Shown here: positions 56,171 through 64,000 of the stretch, one piece after another
How positions within the stretch are numbered: the first letter of the stretch is position 1
How the letters are laid out: every line of letters begins with the position of its first letter
Assembly: GCF_028613635.1 (NCBI RefSeq)
Contig: NZ_JAQRMY010000003.1
Coordinates: 508,787-572,786, forward strand
Direction: 5' to 3'
Length of the DNA stretch: 64,000 nt
DNA from: Devosia sp. ZB163
Lineage (GTDB): Bacteria; Pseudomonadota; Alphaproteobacteria; Rhizobiales; Devosiaceae
Notes under the pieces: generated by a model
Seen by the model: the letters and a program-made list of their open reading frames with translations, nothing else
Database searches by the model: none
Told to the model about the DNA's origin: nothing
Translations under genes and position numbers: made by a program

Positions 56171-56710
56171 TCAGGCCGTCGTCAGCACGCGATCGAGGCT
56201 GGACAGCATGCGGTAGGCGCCGTGCCAGTAGAGCAGGGGCTCGGCGCGGTCGCGGATCACCACCGACTTCGGACGGCCGATGAGGATGGTGTGCGAGTGG
56301 CGGTCGATGGCCTCCTCGAGCTCGCAGTCGATCAGGGCGAGGGCGCCCGGATTGCCGAGCGCGCCCGATGGCATCTGCTGCCAGGTGGCGTCGCGGTAAC
56401 GCGCGGCGCCGCGGCTGCCGTCGCGGCCGGTGAAGTGCTCGGCAATGTGCAGTTGGTCGCTCGCCAGCACGTTGATGCAGAAGGCGCCATGCTCGAGCAG
56501 GACCGACGACACCGAGGACTGCCGGTTGAGGCAGACCAGCAGTGCCGGCGGATCCATGCTGAGCGAGGTCACCGAGGTGGCGGTGAGACCGGTGCGGCTT
56601 TCGCCGCGACCGGTCGTCACCACGCTGACCGCGGCCGCGAGGTGGCGCATGGCGGTCTTGAAGCCCCGCGTCTCGTCGGTGGGATCGGGGATCACCTCGG
56701 CAACGGTCAT
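56171..56710 (-). CDS. Flavin reductase-domain protein
   Basis: The 179-residue protein has the split-barrel flavin reductase fold, with FKTAMRHLAAAVSVVTTG, GLTATSVTSLSMDPPALLVCLNRQSS (FMN-binding) and HGAFCINVLASDQ, and a final LLYWHGAYR. It reduces FMN with NAD(P)H. It starts 2 bp after the AhpD-like gene stop, so it belongs to the same operon as the luciferase-like monooxygenase, which needs reduced flavin. This is the natural partner enzyme. Confidence 0.88.
   Translation of the reverse strand: MTVAEVIPDPTDETRGFKTAMRHLAAAVSVVTTGRGESRTGLTATSVTSLSMDPPALLVCLNRQSSVSSVLLEHGAFCINVLASDQLHIAEHFTGRDGSRGAARYRDATWQQMPSGALGNPGALALIDCELEEAIDRHSHTILIGRPKSVVIRDRAEPLLYWHGAYRMLSSLDRVLTTA
56459..56483 (-). 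repeat. Right copy of a 25-bp inverted repeat, inside the flavin reductase gene
   Basis: Reverse complement of 56142-56166, with no mismatch across 25 bp and about 290 bp between the copies. It codes for residues of the FCINVLAS segment of the flavin reductase. Recombination between the copies would invert the 3' part of the gene. Confidence 0.7.
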
Positions 56711-56712
56711 GG

Positions 56713-57318
56713 TCAGGCTGCGGCCGGGGTCGGTTCGCCGATCGACAGCATCAGCCGGTTGGCCCAGTTGAAGAAGGCGGCGGCCTGGATCAGGTCGGCG
56801 ATGGCGAGATCGTCGAGGCCCTGCTGGCGCAGCGCGGCGATCTCGTTTGGTCCGAATTCCGACGGGGTCGCGGTGAGCTTCACCGAGGCATCGACCAGCG
56901 TATTCCAGCGCGGATCGAGATCGGCTTCGACGCCCTCGGCGAGCAGCTTGTCGACGTCATCCGGGCGCTTCGAGTAGGTCGCGGCGAAACGGGCGTGGAC
57001 CGAGGCGCAGAAGATGCAGCCGTTGTAGCGCGAGGTTGCGGCCGCGGCGAGTTCGCGCTCGGCGCGGGGCAGGCCCGCGTCGGGATTGTAGAAGATGTCC
57101 TTGTCGGTGCGGGTGCGGGCGCCGAGGATGTCGGGGTCGCGGGCCAGCAGCATGAAATAGGGCGACTTGGCGCGGCTCGCTTCGGTGAGCCCGTCCCAGT
57201 GGCGCTGGGTCAGGTTCTCTTCCTGCAGCGGCTCGAGCCAGGGGGCCCAGCCGATGTTGTCGCGGGTGAAGGCGACGGGGCGGTTTGGATCGGAATAGGA
57301 GATGGCGGTTTCGGTCAT
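56713..57318 (-). CDS. AhpD-like alkylhydroperoxidase domain protein (Avi_7169 family)
   Basis: This 201-residue protein has the carboxymuconolactone decarboxylase/AhpD helical fold. The redox motif C101-I-F-C104-x3-H108 (RYNGCIFCASVH) with an upstream glutamate fits a peroxidase or disulfide reductase site. It resembles the family described as 'alkylhydroperoxidase domain protein, Avi_7169 family', known from conserved clusters with the genes seen here. It is 11 bp after the CMD gene. Its role may be to detoxify peroxide made by the monooxygenase, but no member is characterised to my knowledge. Confidence 0.82.
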   Translation of the reverse strand: MTETAISYSDPNRPVAFTRDNIGWAPWLEPLQEENLTQRHWDGLTEASRAKSPYFMLLARDPDILGARTRTDKDIFYNPDAGLPRAERELAAAATSRYNGCIFCASVHARFAATYSKRPDDVDKLLAEGVEADLDPRWNTLVDASVKLTATPSEFGPNEIAALRQQGLDDLAIADLIQAAAFFNWANRLMLSIGEPTPAAA

Positions 57319-57329
57319 GGTTCTGAACC

Positions 57330-57944
57330 TTACTCGGCGGCAACGGACTGCTGCTCGCTCTGGGCGAGCGCGCGGAGGCCGGTGACGACACGGATCTGGA
57401 AGGAGAGGAAGGCAACGAGCTGGCTGAGCGTGACGATGTCGTCGGTGGACCAGCCGGCGTTCAGCAGGGCCTCGAGGGCTGCCGAACTCGCGTCGCGCGG
57501 GCGGAAGACGAGCAGGTGGGCATGCACCAATGCTGCGCCGAGGCGGCCGAGCACGGCACGGTTGGCCGAGTCCGGAGCATAGACGAGGCCGGGCTTGTCT
57601 TCGTCGCTCAGCGGGCCTTCGGGGTAGTTGCCGTAGGGGCCGGAGGTTTCGCCGCGACGGATCTCGCTGCTGATGGCGCCGAGCAGGCCCGGGCGATCAT
57701 GGTGGCCTAGGGCTTCGCGATAGAAGGCGGCCACGGACTCGTCGCGGTGTAGGCCGGCGACGAAATAGGCGATGGCGTAGCGCTCCTCGATCAGCACGGT
57801 GCCGGGCGCGGCGGGCTCGAACAGTGCCTCGTAGCTCAGCTGGGCATTGTCGCGCGCGGCCTGGCGGTTGGAGCGGACGCGGTCAAGCGACGAGCCGGGT
57901 ACGATCCCGACGAGCTTGTCGATGACGTCGATCTTGGTGGTCAT
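57330..57944 (-). CDS. CMD domain protein without redox cysteines (Avi_7170 family)
   Basis: The 204-residue helical protein resembles the 'CMD domain protein, Avi_7170 family'. Unlike its neighbour it contains no cysteine at all, so it cannot work through an AhpD-type CxxC site. The C-terminal helical part (WSTDDIVTLSQLVAFLSFQIRVV) is the conserved CMD core. It may be a structural partner of the redox-active protein downstream, or use a different chemistry. It lies 21 bp after the luciferase-like gene. Confidence 0.78.
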   Translation of the reverse strand: MTTKIDVIDKLVGIVPGSSLDRVRSNRQAARDNAQLSYEALFEPAAPGTVLIEERYAIAYFVAGLHRDESVAAFYREALGHHDRPGLLGAISSEIRRGETSGPYGNYPEGPLSDEDKPGLVYAPDSANRAVLGRLGAALVHAHLLVFRPRDASSAALEALLNAGWSTDDIVTLSQLVAFLSFQIRVVTGLRALAQSEQQSVAAE

Positions 57945-57965
57945 GGTGGTTGGCTCCTTGTTCGT

Positions 57966-59009
57966 TCAGCGCACGACGCTGAGGCGCGGTGCGGGCTTTG
58001 CGGATCGTGCCCAGCCCAGTTGCGGGGCGACGTGGGCGGCGATCAGCTCGATCGAGCGCAGCGTGAGTTCGTGCGGCGGATCGACCGAGTGGACCTGGAA
58101 GACGATGTCGGTGACGCGCGGCAGCGTGCTGTCGCGGGAAAGGCTCTCGAGCACGTCGTCGACGGTGCCGACATGGGTGTCGGTGGCGGCGATGAGGTAG
58201 TCGAGATCGTCGCTCTCGAACTTGTGGCCGCTCTTGGCGAGGCCGATCGCGGCCTTGCGCAGCCCGATGCCGGCGTAGTGGCGCGCCTCGTCGCGGCTGT
58301 CGGCGACGAACAGGGTGCGCGAGGCGGTGATGCGCGGTGCGATCTCGCCTGGCAGATTTTCGAGATAGGCGTCGATGATCGGATGCTGCAGGTCGGCCAG
58401 CGAGGCCCCGAGGTTCTCCGCCGGGCGAGGCTGCGTGCGCGACAGCATCAGGCCGTCGCCGGCCTTGCCGGCGCGGGCGCCGCCGGCCACCGAGAAGGTG
58501 GCCTGCCAGAACCGTTCCAGCAGTTGCGGAGCGGCGGGGTAGAGCCGGGTATCACCGGCCAGGGGAGAGCCCGACAGCGCCGTGCGGAAGGTCTCGAGAT
58601 GCTTGTCGTAGATGGTCGCCTTGTCCTTCACGTCGTAGCCGAAGGCGGTGAAGGACGAGGGGGTGCCGCCGGAGCCGAGGCCGAGCTCGAGCCGGCCGCC
58701 CGAGAGCAGGTCGAGCACCGCGGCATCTTCGGCGGCGCGGATCGGGTGTTCGAGCGGCAACGTGATGATGCCGGTACCCAGCCTGATGCGCTCGGTGCGC
58801 GCCGCGACATGGGCCAGGAACACCAGGGGCGAGGGCAGGCCGCCCTCGTCGCGGTGGAAATGGTGCTGGGCGATCCAGGCGCTGTCGAAGCCATTGGCTT
58901 CGGCGTGGACGATCTGCTCGGTGGCGAAGCGGTAGCGGTCGCCGGGCGAGGCATCTTCGAGCAGCCGGGTGAAGAAACCGAGGCGCTTGGGGAGGATCGT
59001 ATCAGGCAA
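57966..59009 (-). CDS. Luciferase-like FMN-dependent monooxygenase (KPN_01858 family)
   Basis: This 347-residue protein has the bacterial-luciferase TIM barrel: LGFFTRLLEDASPGDRY, GFDSAWIAQHHFHRDEGGLPSPL, RLGTGIITLPLEHPIRAAEDAAVLD and RLELGLGSGG. It matches the group called 'putative FMN-dependent luciferase-like monooxygenase, KPN_01858 family'. Translation starts at TTG 59009 with AAGGAG upstream and overlaps the ATPase gene by 8 bases, so import and oxidation are coupled. The likely role is oxidation of the imported compound using FMNH2 from the flavin reductase; the substrate is unknown. Confidence 0.85.
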   Translation of the reverse strand: MPDTILPKRLGFFTRLLEDASPGDRYRFATEQIVHAEANGFDSAWIAQHHFHRDEGGLPSPLVFLAHVAARTERIRLGTGIITLPLEHPIRAAEDAAVLDLLSGGRLELGLGSGGTPSSFTAFGYDVKDKATIYDKHLETFRTALSGSPLAGDTRLYPAAPQLLERFWQATFSVAGGARAGKAGDGLMLSRTQPRPAENLGASLADLQHPIIDAYLENLPGEIAPRITASRTLFVADSRDEARHYAGIGLRKAAIGLAKSGHKFESDDLDYLIAATDTHVGTVDDVLESLSRDSTLPRVTDIVFQVHSVDPPHELTLRSIELIAAHVAPQLGWARSAKPAPRLSVVR

Positions 59010-60606
59010 GAGCGTGGCTCCTTTTTCCGGGAATGGCGTCGATGAGTTCGCGCGTGTAGTCGCTCTGGGGGCGAAGGAAGACGTCCTCGACGCTCCCGGC
59101 TTCGACCTGCTGGCCGTTGTGAAGCACCGACACGGTGTCGGAGATCTGCCGGACTACGGCGAGGTCGTGCGAAACGAAGAGGTAGGTGAGCCCGCGCTCC
59201 TTCTGCAGCTCGTCGAGCAGCTTCAGGATCTGGGCCTGCACGGTGACGTCGAGGGCGGAGACCGCCTCGTCGAGCACCAGCACCTTGGGATCGAGGATCA
59301 GCGCGCGGGCAATGGCGACGCGCTGGCGCTGTCCGCCGGACAGGGCGCGCGGGCGGCGCTTGCGCAGCGCCTCGGGCAGGCCGACGCGTTCGAGCAGGGC
59401 GTTGACCTTCTGGGCGCGGACGGCAGCGTCGCGTTCGCCGAAGTTGATCAGCGGCTCCTCGACGATGCCGAACACGGTCTGGCGCGGATCGAGCGAGGAG
59501 AAGGGGTTCTGGTAGACGAGCTGGATCGTCTGCCGGAATTTCCGCAGCGCCTCGCCCTTCAGTGCGGAGATGTCGGTGCCCGCGATGCGGATGGCGCCGG
59601 CCGTGGGGCGGCCGAAACCGACGATGTCGCGGACCGTGGTGGTCTTGCCCGAGCCGGATTCGCCGACGATGGCGTGGGTGGTGCCGGCGCGGACGGTGAA
59701 GGAGACGCTGTCGACGGCGCGGAAGGGTTCCCGGCCGCTGGACTGGTACTCGTGAACGAGGTTGTCGACGATGATGGCGTCCTCGCCCGGGGCGGGCGCG
59801 GCGCGGAAGGTCCTGGCGGAAAGCGACGGGGCGTCCGCCAGCAGGCGCCGGGCGTAGGGGCTGCGAGGCGACGCCAGCAGCGACGCCGTTTCGCCGGTCT
59901 CCTGGATGCGGCCGCCCTGCAGCACGACGATGCGGTCGGCGCGGTCCGCGGCGACGCCGAGGTCGTGCGTCACCAGCAACACGGCGGTGCCGTTCTCGCG
60001 GCGCAGCTCGTCGATGAGATCGAGAATGCGGCGCTGCACGGTGACGTCGAGGGCGCTGGTCGGCTCGTCGGCGATGATCAACTGCGGCTTCAGGGCGATG
60101 GCGGTGGCGATGAGCACGCGCTGCTTCATGCCGCCCGAGAGTTCGTGCGGATATTGCCTCGCGCGCAGTTCGGGATCGGAGAGGCCGACGCGGCCGAGGA
60201 GTTCGATCACCCTAGCCTCGATCAGACTGCGGTCACGTTCGCCGTGGATGCGAAGGATTTCGCCGACCTGCGCGCCGACGGTCCTCACCGGGTTGAGGGA
60301 ACTCGTGGGGTCCTGCGGGATGAGGCTGATCTGGCGCCCGCGGATGACGTCGAGGCGCTTGCCGCTCCAGCGCGAGATATCCTCGCCGTTGAGGCGGATG
60401 GCGCCGGTTTCGATGCGGCCGTTTTCGGGCAGCAGGCCAATTACCGCCTGCGCGGTGGTGGTCTTGCCCGAGCCGGATTCACCGACGAGCGCGACCACCT
60501 CGCCGGGGGCGATGGCGAAGCTCACCTCGTGGGTCACCCGCGCGGTGTGGTCGCCTTCGCGATAGGCGACCGAGAGGTTTTCGACCGAGAGCAGGGGCGT
60601 GGTCAC
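59002..60606 (-). CDS. Peptide-type ABC transporter, fused dual ATP-binding protein
   Basis: The 534-residue protein starts at GTG 60606, overlapping the permease stop as GTGA. Two complete ABC domains (DppD-like and DppF-like) each carry Walker A GESGSGKTT, signatures LSGGMKQR and LSGGQRQR, and DEPTSALD or DEAVSALD Walker B segments. The fusion is common in clusters with luciferase-like oxygenases and sulfur or glutathione uptake. It drives the two permeases upstream. Confidence 0.92.
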   Translation of the reverse strand: MTTPLLSVENLSVAYREGDHTARVTHEVSFAIAPGEVVALVGESGSGKTTTAQAVIGLLPENGRIETGAIRLNGEDISRWSGKRLDVIRGRQISLIPQDPTSSLNPVRTVGAQVGEILRIHGERDRSLIEARVIELLGRVGLSDPELRARQYPHELSGGMKQRVLIATAIALKPQLIIADEPTSALDVTVQRRILDLIDELRRENGTAVLLVTHDLGVAADRADRIVVLQGGRIQETGETASLLASPRSPYARRLLADAPSLSARTFRAAPAPGEDAIIVDNLVHEYQSSGREPFRAVDSVSFTVRAGTTHAIVGESGSGKTTTVRDIVGFGRPTAGAIRIAGTDISALKGEALRKFRQTIQLVYQNPFSSLDPRQTVFGIVEEPLINFGERDAAVRAQKVNALLERVGLPEALRKRRPRALSGGQRQRVAIARALILDPKVLVLDEAVSALDVTVQAQILKLLDELQKERGLTYLFVSHDLAVVRQISDTVSVLHNGQQVEAGSVEDVFLRPQSDYTRELIDAIPGKRSHALA

Positions 60607-61472
60607 TTGCGGCCTCCGAGCGACTGGCTGATGCGGTTGGCGGAGAGGACGACGAGCACGACGACGATGCCAGGCGCCGTGGTGAGCCACCAGGCGGTCC
60701 CGATGTAGTTGCGGCCCTCGGCGATCAGCAGGCCCCATTCGGGGGTCGGCGGCGGGGCGCCGTAGCCGAGAAAGCCGAGGGTGGAGATGGCAAGGATCGC
60801 GCCGCCGAACTGCAGCGCCGCGAAGCCGAGCACCGAGACCAGCGAGTTGGGCAGCACATGGCGCCACAGCACGGCGAGGAAGGTGCCGCCCGAGCCGAAG
60901 GCGGCCTCGACATACTCTGAGCGCCGGACACGCACCACTTCGGAGCGGGAGAGGCGGGCGAAGGCTGCAACCGAGGTGATGCCGACCGCGATGGCGGCGT
61001 TCACCGTGCCGAAGCCGAGAAGGATGATGATCGAGAGCATCAGCAGCAGGCCCGGGATCGACAGCAGCACGTCGACGAGCCGCATGATGCCGTCCTCGAC
61101 GATGCCGCCGGTCGAGCCGGCGATGACGCCGAACGCGGTACCGACAACGAGGCCGACGGCGACCGCGACGAAGGCGCCGGTCAGCGAATGCACCGCGCCG
61201 TAGACGATGCGGGTGAACAGGTCGCGGCCGAGCGCGTCGGTGCCGAGGATATGGAGTGCGCTCGGTGCCTTCAGCTTTTCCACCGGCACGCCCTGCACGG
61301 GGCTGTAGCTGGTGAAGAGCTGCGGGAAGAGCGCGAACAGCACCACGATGGCGATGACGATCCAGGCGAGGACGAGCCCCGGCTGCAGGCGCCTGAGGCG
61401 CGCGCCGAGGCCGCTGGCGGTGCGGCCGTGCGAGGCGGAGGCGAGGCCGTCCACTGTACCGATGCTGCTCAT
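60603..61472 (-). CDS. Peptide-type ABC transporter permease (DppC-like)
   Basis: This 289-residue permease has an N-terminal span (LVLAWIVIAIVVLFALFPQLF), the DppC block LGTDALGRDLFTRIVYGA and five further spans, with the EAA-like loop near EYVEAAFGSGGTFLAVLWRHVLPN. The ATG at 61472 overlaps the upstream permease stop (ATGA). Confidence 0.9.
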   Translation of the reverse strand: MSSIGTVDGLASASHGRTASGLGARLRRLQPGLVLAWIVIAIVVLFALFPQLFTSYSPVQGVPVEKLKAPSALHILGTDALGRDLFTRIVYGAVHSLTGAFVAVAVGLVVGTAFGVIAGSTGGIVEDGIMRLVDVLLSIPGLLLMLSIIILLGFGTVNAAIAVGITSVAAFARLSRSEVVRVRRSEYVEAAFGSGGTFLAVLWRHVLPNSLVSVLGFAALQFGGAILAISTLGFLGYGAPPPTPEWGLLIAEGRNYIGTAWWLTTAPGIVVVLVVLSANRISQSLGGRK

Positions 61473-62413
61473 GCGAGAACTCCCTTGGCCTTGCGGAGGC
61501 GCGGATCGAAGACGGGGTAGAGAAGGTCGACGGCGAGGTTCACCAGCACGAAGGCGGCGGCCGAGAACACCACCACGGCCTGGATGACGCTGGTGTCCTG
61601 GAAGCGGACCGAGCGCTCCGTGAGCCCGCCGATGCCGTTGAGGCCGAACACCGTCTCGGTGATGACGGCGCCGGCGAGGAGTTCGCCGAACAGGATGCCG
61701 GCGATGGTGAGGGTCGGGAGCAGCGCGTTCCTCGCCACATGCTTCCACAGCACCCAGGTGGGCGAGGCACCCTTGGCGCGGGCGACCGCGACGTAGCCCT
61801 GCGTCGAGGCCTCATCGATGTTGCGCAGCAGGATCTGCGCCAGCGGCGCCGAGATCGGCACGGCGAGGGTGATGACGGGGAGGATCAGGCCCTCGATCTC
61901 GCCGGGGTTGATGACGGAGATCCACTTCAGCCGGAACGAGAAGATCTGGATCAGCATGATGCCGAGCCAGAACACCGGGATGGAGACGAACAGCGCCGGG
62001 ATCGACTGCAGCGCGCCGCGCAGCCAGGCAAAGGGCGCCAGCGTGGCGAGGAACGCGATGGCGAGCGCCAGAGCCGTCGCGAGAATGAGGCCGAGACTGG
62101 CGAGGCGCGCCGTGGCCGGCAGGTTGGCGAGCAGTTCATGCGCCACCGGCACCGAGCCGACCACCGAGTAGCCGAACTGGCCGGTGAGGAAGTTGCCGAG
62201 CGTGTGCAGGTATTGCTGCCAGAGCGGGCTGTCGACGCCGTAGGCCTCGCGCAGGGCCGCGATCTGCTCGGGGCCGAGGCCGAGCTCGGGGTTCTGGAAC
62301 TTGATGAGGATGGCGTCGCCGGGCAGCGCCTGCAGCAGCAGGTACGACACCGTGAAGGCGATCCAGAGGACGAGCAGGGCCTGTCCGAGGCGGCTCAGGA
62401 TGTAGCGCGACAT
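61469..62413 (-). CDS. Peptide-type ABC transporter permease (DppB-like)
   Basis: The 314-residue protein has the DppB start (MSRYILSRLGQALLVLWIAFTVSYLLL), a long periplasmic loop, five more spans and the EAA-like loop YVAVARAKGASPTWVLWKHVARN. It partners the DppC-like permease. The binding-protein gene lies 70 bp upstream with a stem-loop in between. Confidence 0.9.
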   Translation of the reverse strand: MSRYILSRLGQALLVLWIAFTVSYLLLQALPGDAILIKFQNPELGLGPEQIAALREAYGVDSPLWQQYLHTLGNFLTGQFGYSVVGSVPVAHELLANLPATARLASLGLILATALALAIAFLATLAPFAWLRGALQSIPALFVSIPVFWLGIMLIQIFSFRLKWISVINPGEIEGLILPVITLAVPISAPLAQILLRNIDEASTQGYVAVARAKGASPTWVLWKHVARNALLPTLTIAGILFGELLAGAVITETVFGLNGIGGLTERSVRFQDTSVIQAVVVFSAAAFVLVNLAVDLLYPVFDPRLRKAKGVLA

Positions 62414-62448
62414 TGGCGGCGCTCCGGCAAGGAAAGGGGCGGGGTAGC

Positions 62449-62468
62449 CCCGGGCATCGCTGCCCGGG
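62449..62468 (-). other. Intercistronic GC-rich stem-loop after the binding-protein gene
   Basis: CCCGGGCA (62449-62456) and TGCCCGGG (62461-62468) form a perfect 8-bp stem with a TCGC loop between the binding-protein stop and the first permease. No T-run follows. Confidence 0.7.
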
Positions 62469-62483
62469 ACCGGGGGAGTACGA

Positions 62484-64000
62484 TCAGTGGGCTGCCAGCC
62501 AGGTGTTGTAGAAGCTCGGCCGGCCGACGGCCTCGAACTCGAGCCCGTTCACGTAGGGGGCCGTGGCGAAAGCCTGCGGCTCTTCGAAGAACGGGATCGT
62601 GTAGGCCTGGTCGAGAACGTGGTTCTGGATCTCGCCGGAGATGGCGAGGCGCTTCTCGCGATTGGTCTCGGCGGCGAGGCCTTCGAGCAGGGCGTTCAGC
62701 TTCTCGTCGACGAAGTTGGTCTTGTCGGACGAGCCGCCCTTCTGCAGCAGCCAGTCGCGGTTCTTGGGGTAGTAGGCCGACTTGATCACGTCGGGATCGG
62801 CGCGGCCGACCATGGTCACGTTGACCGGGGTCTTCAGCGGATCGAGCAGGTCGAGCGTGCGGCTGCCCGCATCACCGGCCAGCACGTTGAGCTTCACGCC
62901 CACCTGGGCCCACTGCTGGGCGAGCAGTTGCAGCACGCCCTCGTTCTGCGGCTGCGGCAGCGAGACGTAGACGGTGAGGTCGAGCTTGCTGCCATCCTTT
63001 TCGAGGATGCCGTCGGCGCCCGGCGTCCAGCCGGCTTCGGCGAACAGGGCCTTGGCCTTGTCCTGGTCGAAGACCAGCTTGTCGCTCAGATCGACATAGC
63101 CGGCCGCCTGCGAGGAGAGGATCGACGTCGCGAGCGGGTAGTTCGCCGAGAACAGGGTGTCGACGATCTCCTTGCGGTTGGTCGCAAGGAGCAGGGCCTG
63201 GCGGACCCTCAGGTCGGCGACCAGCGGATTGTCCGGGCGGAAGCTGATGGCGTTGTTGAGGCCACGGGTGCCCGGTGCATAGATCGGGAAGCCGGCGTCC
63301 ACCACCTGCGGCTCGTCATAGGCCTGGATCTGCCGGATGGCGTCGGCCTGGCCGGCGAGCAGGGCGCCGATGCGCACGCTGTCCTCGGGGGTGATGATGT
63401 ACTTGATGCCGTCGAGATAGGCGCGGCCCTGGTGCGCAAACTTGACCGGACCCCAAGTGTAGTCCTCGCGGGCCTTGAGGTTCAGCTCCTTGCCGAGCGT
63501 CTCGCTCTCGACCACGAACGGGCCGGTGCCGATGATCTTGGTGGCATCGCCGAGCTCGTCATAGGGCCGGGCGAGCGTGGACGCCGCGACGATGCCCGAC
63601 CCGATCACGGCAGTCCCCTGCAGGAAGCCCGGCGAAGGCGCCTTGAAGTGGAACCTGACGGTCAGGTCGTCGATGACCTCGGCGCGGTCGTAGTTGTTGA
63701 TGACTTCCGAGACCGGGTACTTCAGGTCCTTATTGCCGAGGCCGAAGGTGTCGTAGTTGAGCGCTACGGTCTTGGCGTCGAGGGGCGTGCCGTCCGAGAA
63801 GGTGACGCCCGGACGGAGCTTGAAAGTGTACTCGGTGGCGGTGTCGTTGACTTCCCAGCTCTCGGCCAGCCACGGCTCGATCTCGAGCGTCTGGGGGTTC
63901 TGGTAGGTCAGCTTGTCTGTGATCTGGTTGAGCACGCCGCCGTTCGGATAGAACCCGCCGGCCGGGGGGTAGAGGTTCGTGTGAGCCTGCTGCTCGAGAT
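62484..64000 (-). CDS. Peptide-type ABC transporter substrate-binding protein, 5' partial
   Basis: The frame is open to the window edge, so the start and signal peptide lie outside; about 505 residues are visible. It is a family-5 (DppA/OppA-like) binding protein: YPPAGGFYPNGGVLNQITDKL near the visible start, ESWEVNDTATEYTFKLRPGVTFSDGTPL and the late hinge sequences are typical. It resembles the binding proteins found with KPN_01858-type monooxygenases. A GTG at 63935 is not the start, because clear family sequence continues upstream. The ligand is unknown and need not be a peptide. Confidence 0.85.
   Translation of the reverse strand, partial: LEQQAHTNLYPPAGGFYPNGGVLNQITDKLTYQNPQTLEIEPWLAESWEVNDTATEYTFKLRPGVTFSDGTPLDAKTVALNYDTFGLGNKDLKYPVSEVINNYDRAEVIDDLTVRFHFKAPSPGFLQGTAVIGSGIVAASTLARPYDELGDATKIIGTGPFVVESETLGKELNLKAREDYTWGPVKFAHQGRAYLDGIKYIITPEDSVRIGALLAGQADAIRQIQAYDEPQVVDAGFPIYAPGTRGLNNAISFRPDNPLVADLRVRQALLLATNRKEIVDTLFSANYPLATSILSSQAAGYVDLSDKLVFDQDKAKALFAEAGWTPGADGILEKDGSKLDLTVYVSLPQPQNEGVLQLLAQQWAQVGVKLNVLAGDAGSRTLDLLDPLKTPVNVTMVGRADPDVIKSAYYPKNRDWLLQKGGSSDKTNFVDEKLNALLEGLAAETNREKRLAISGEIQNHVLDQAYTIPFFEEPQAFATAPYVNGLEFEAVGRPSFYNTWLAAH

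Overview
The window is GC-rich (by eye about two thirds G+C), densely packed with genes and dominated by carbohydrate-uptake operons. The gene families, the GC-rich REP-like palindrome near 0.9 kb and the many GTG/TTG starts point to an alphaproteobacterium of the Hyphomicrobiales (Devosia-like). That placement is inference; no rRNA or other marker gene is present. I saw no tRNA, rRNA, CRISPR array, prophage or intact insertion sequence.

Layout. (A) 1-14.6 kb: a mutarotase end, then two divergent operons that share one control region near 7.5 kb. Leftward: a beta-propeller lactonase and two GH38 alpha-mannosidase-like enzymes. Rightward: an SDR dehydrogenase, a glucarate/mannonate-dehydratase-like enolase-superfamily enzyme, a complete CUT1 sugar ABC transporter and a GntR/FCD regulator. 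Together they read as uptake and non-phosphorylative oxidation of a mannose-type sugar. (B) 14.7-19.6 kb: a signalling group with a Crp/Fnr-like regulator, a PAS-GGDEF-EAL protein and a cytoplasmic globin-coupled chemoreceptor. (C) 19.7-21.3 kb: a PLP-dependent cysteine-synthase-fold enzyme with RidA. (D) 21.3-31.1 kb: an amino-sugar locus. It holds a sugar ABC transporter, NanE, a BadF-type kinase, a PIG-L-like protein, an RpiR regulator, MurQ and a beta-lactamase-fold serine hydrolase. Two copies of a TGGAAT-N5-ATTCCA operator mark its promoters. (E) 31.3-38.4 kb: an exported sulfatase, an exported 2H phosphoesterase, an exported HAD hydrolase, a small channel-like membrane protein and an autotransporter. 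(F) 38.7-47.5 kb: a LacI-type regulator, an LplABC-like transporter, a YesL-like membrane protein, a GH2 glycosidase and an SDR. (G) 47.7-51.7 kb: an alpha/beta hydrolase with a divergent GlxA-type regulator, an exported ankyrin protein and a DUF4037 protein. (H) 51.7-55.3 kb: a ribose-type ABC transporter. (I) 55.3-56.1 kb: a less GC-rich segment with an unrecognised 130-residue protein. (J) 56.2-64 kb: a peptide-type ABC transporter co-transcribed with a luciferase-like monooxygenase, two AhpD/CMD-like proteins and a flavin reductase. This conserved but uncharacterised system runs off the right edge.

The most interesting signals are these: the RpiR operator pair that defines the amino-sugar regulon; the face-to-face promoters with a single dyad between the two mannose-type operons; the GC-rich stem-loop that follows every complete solute-binding-protein gene in the window; the PIG-L protein lacking its catalytic base; the transporter/monooxygenase cluster at the right edge; and a 25-bp perfect inverted repeat that looks like the relic of a second flavin reductase.
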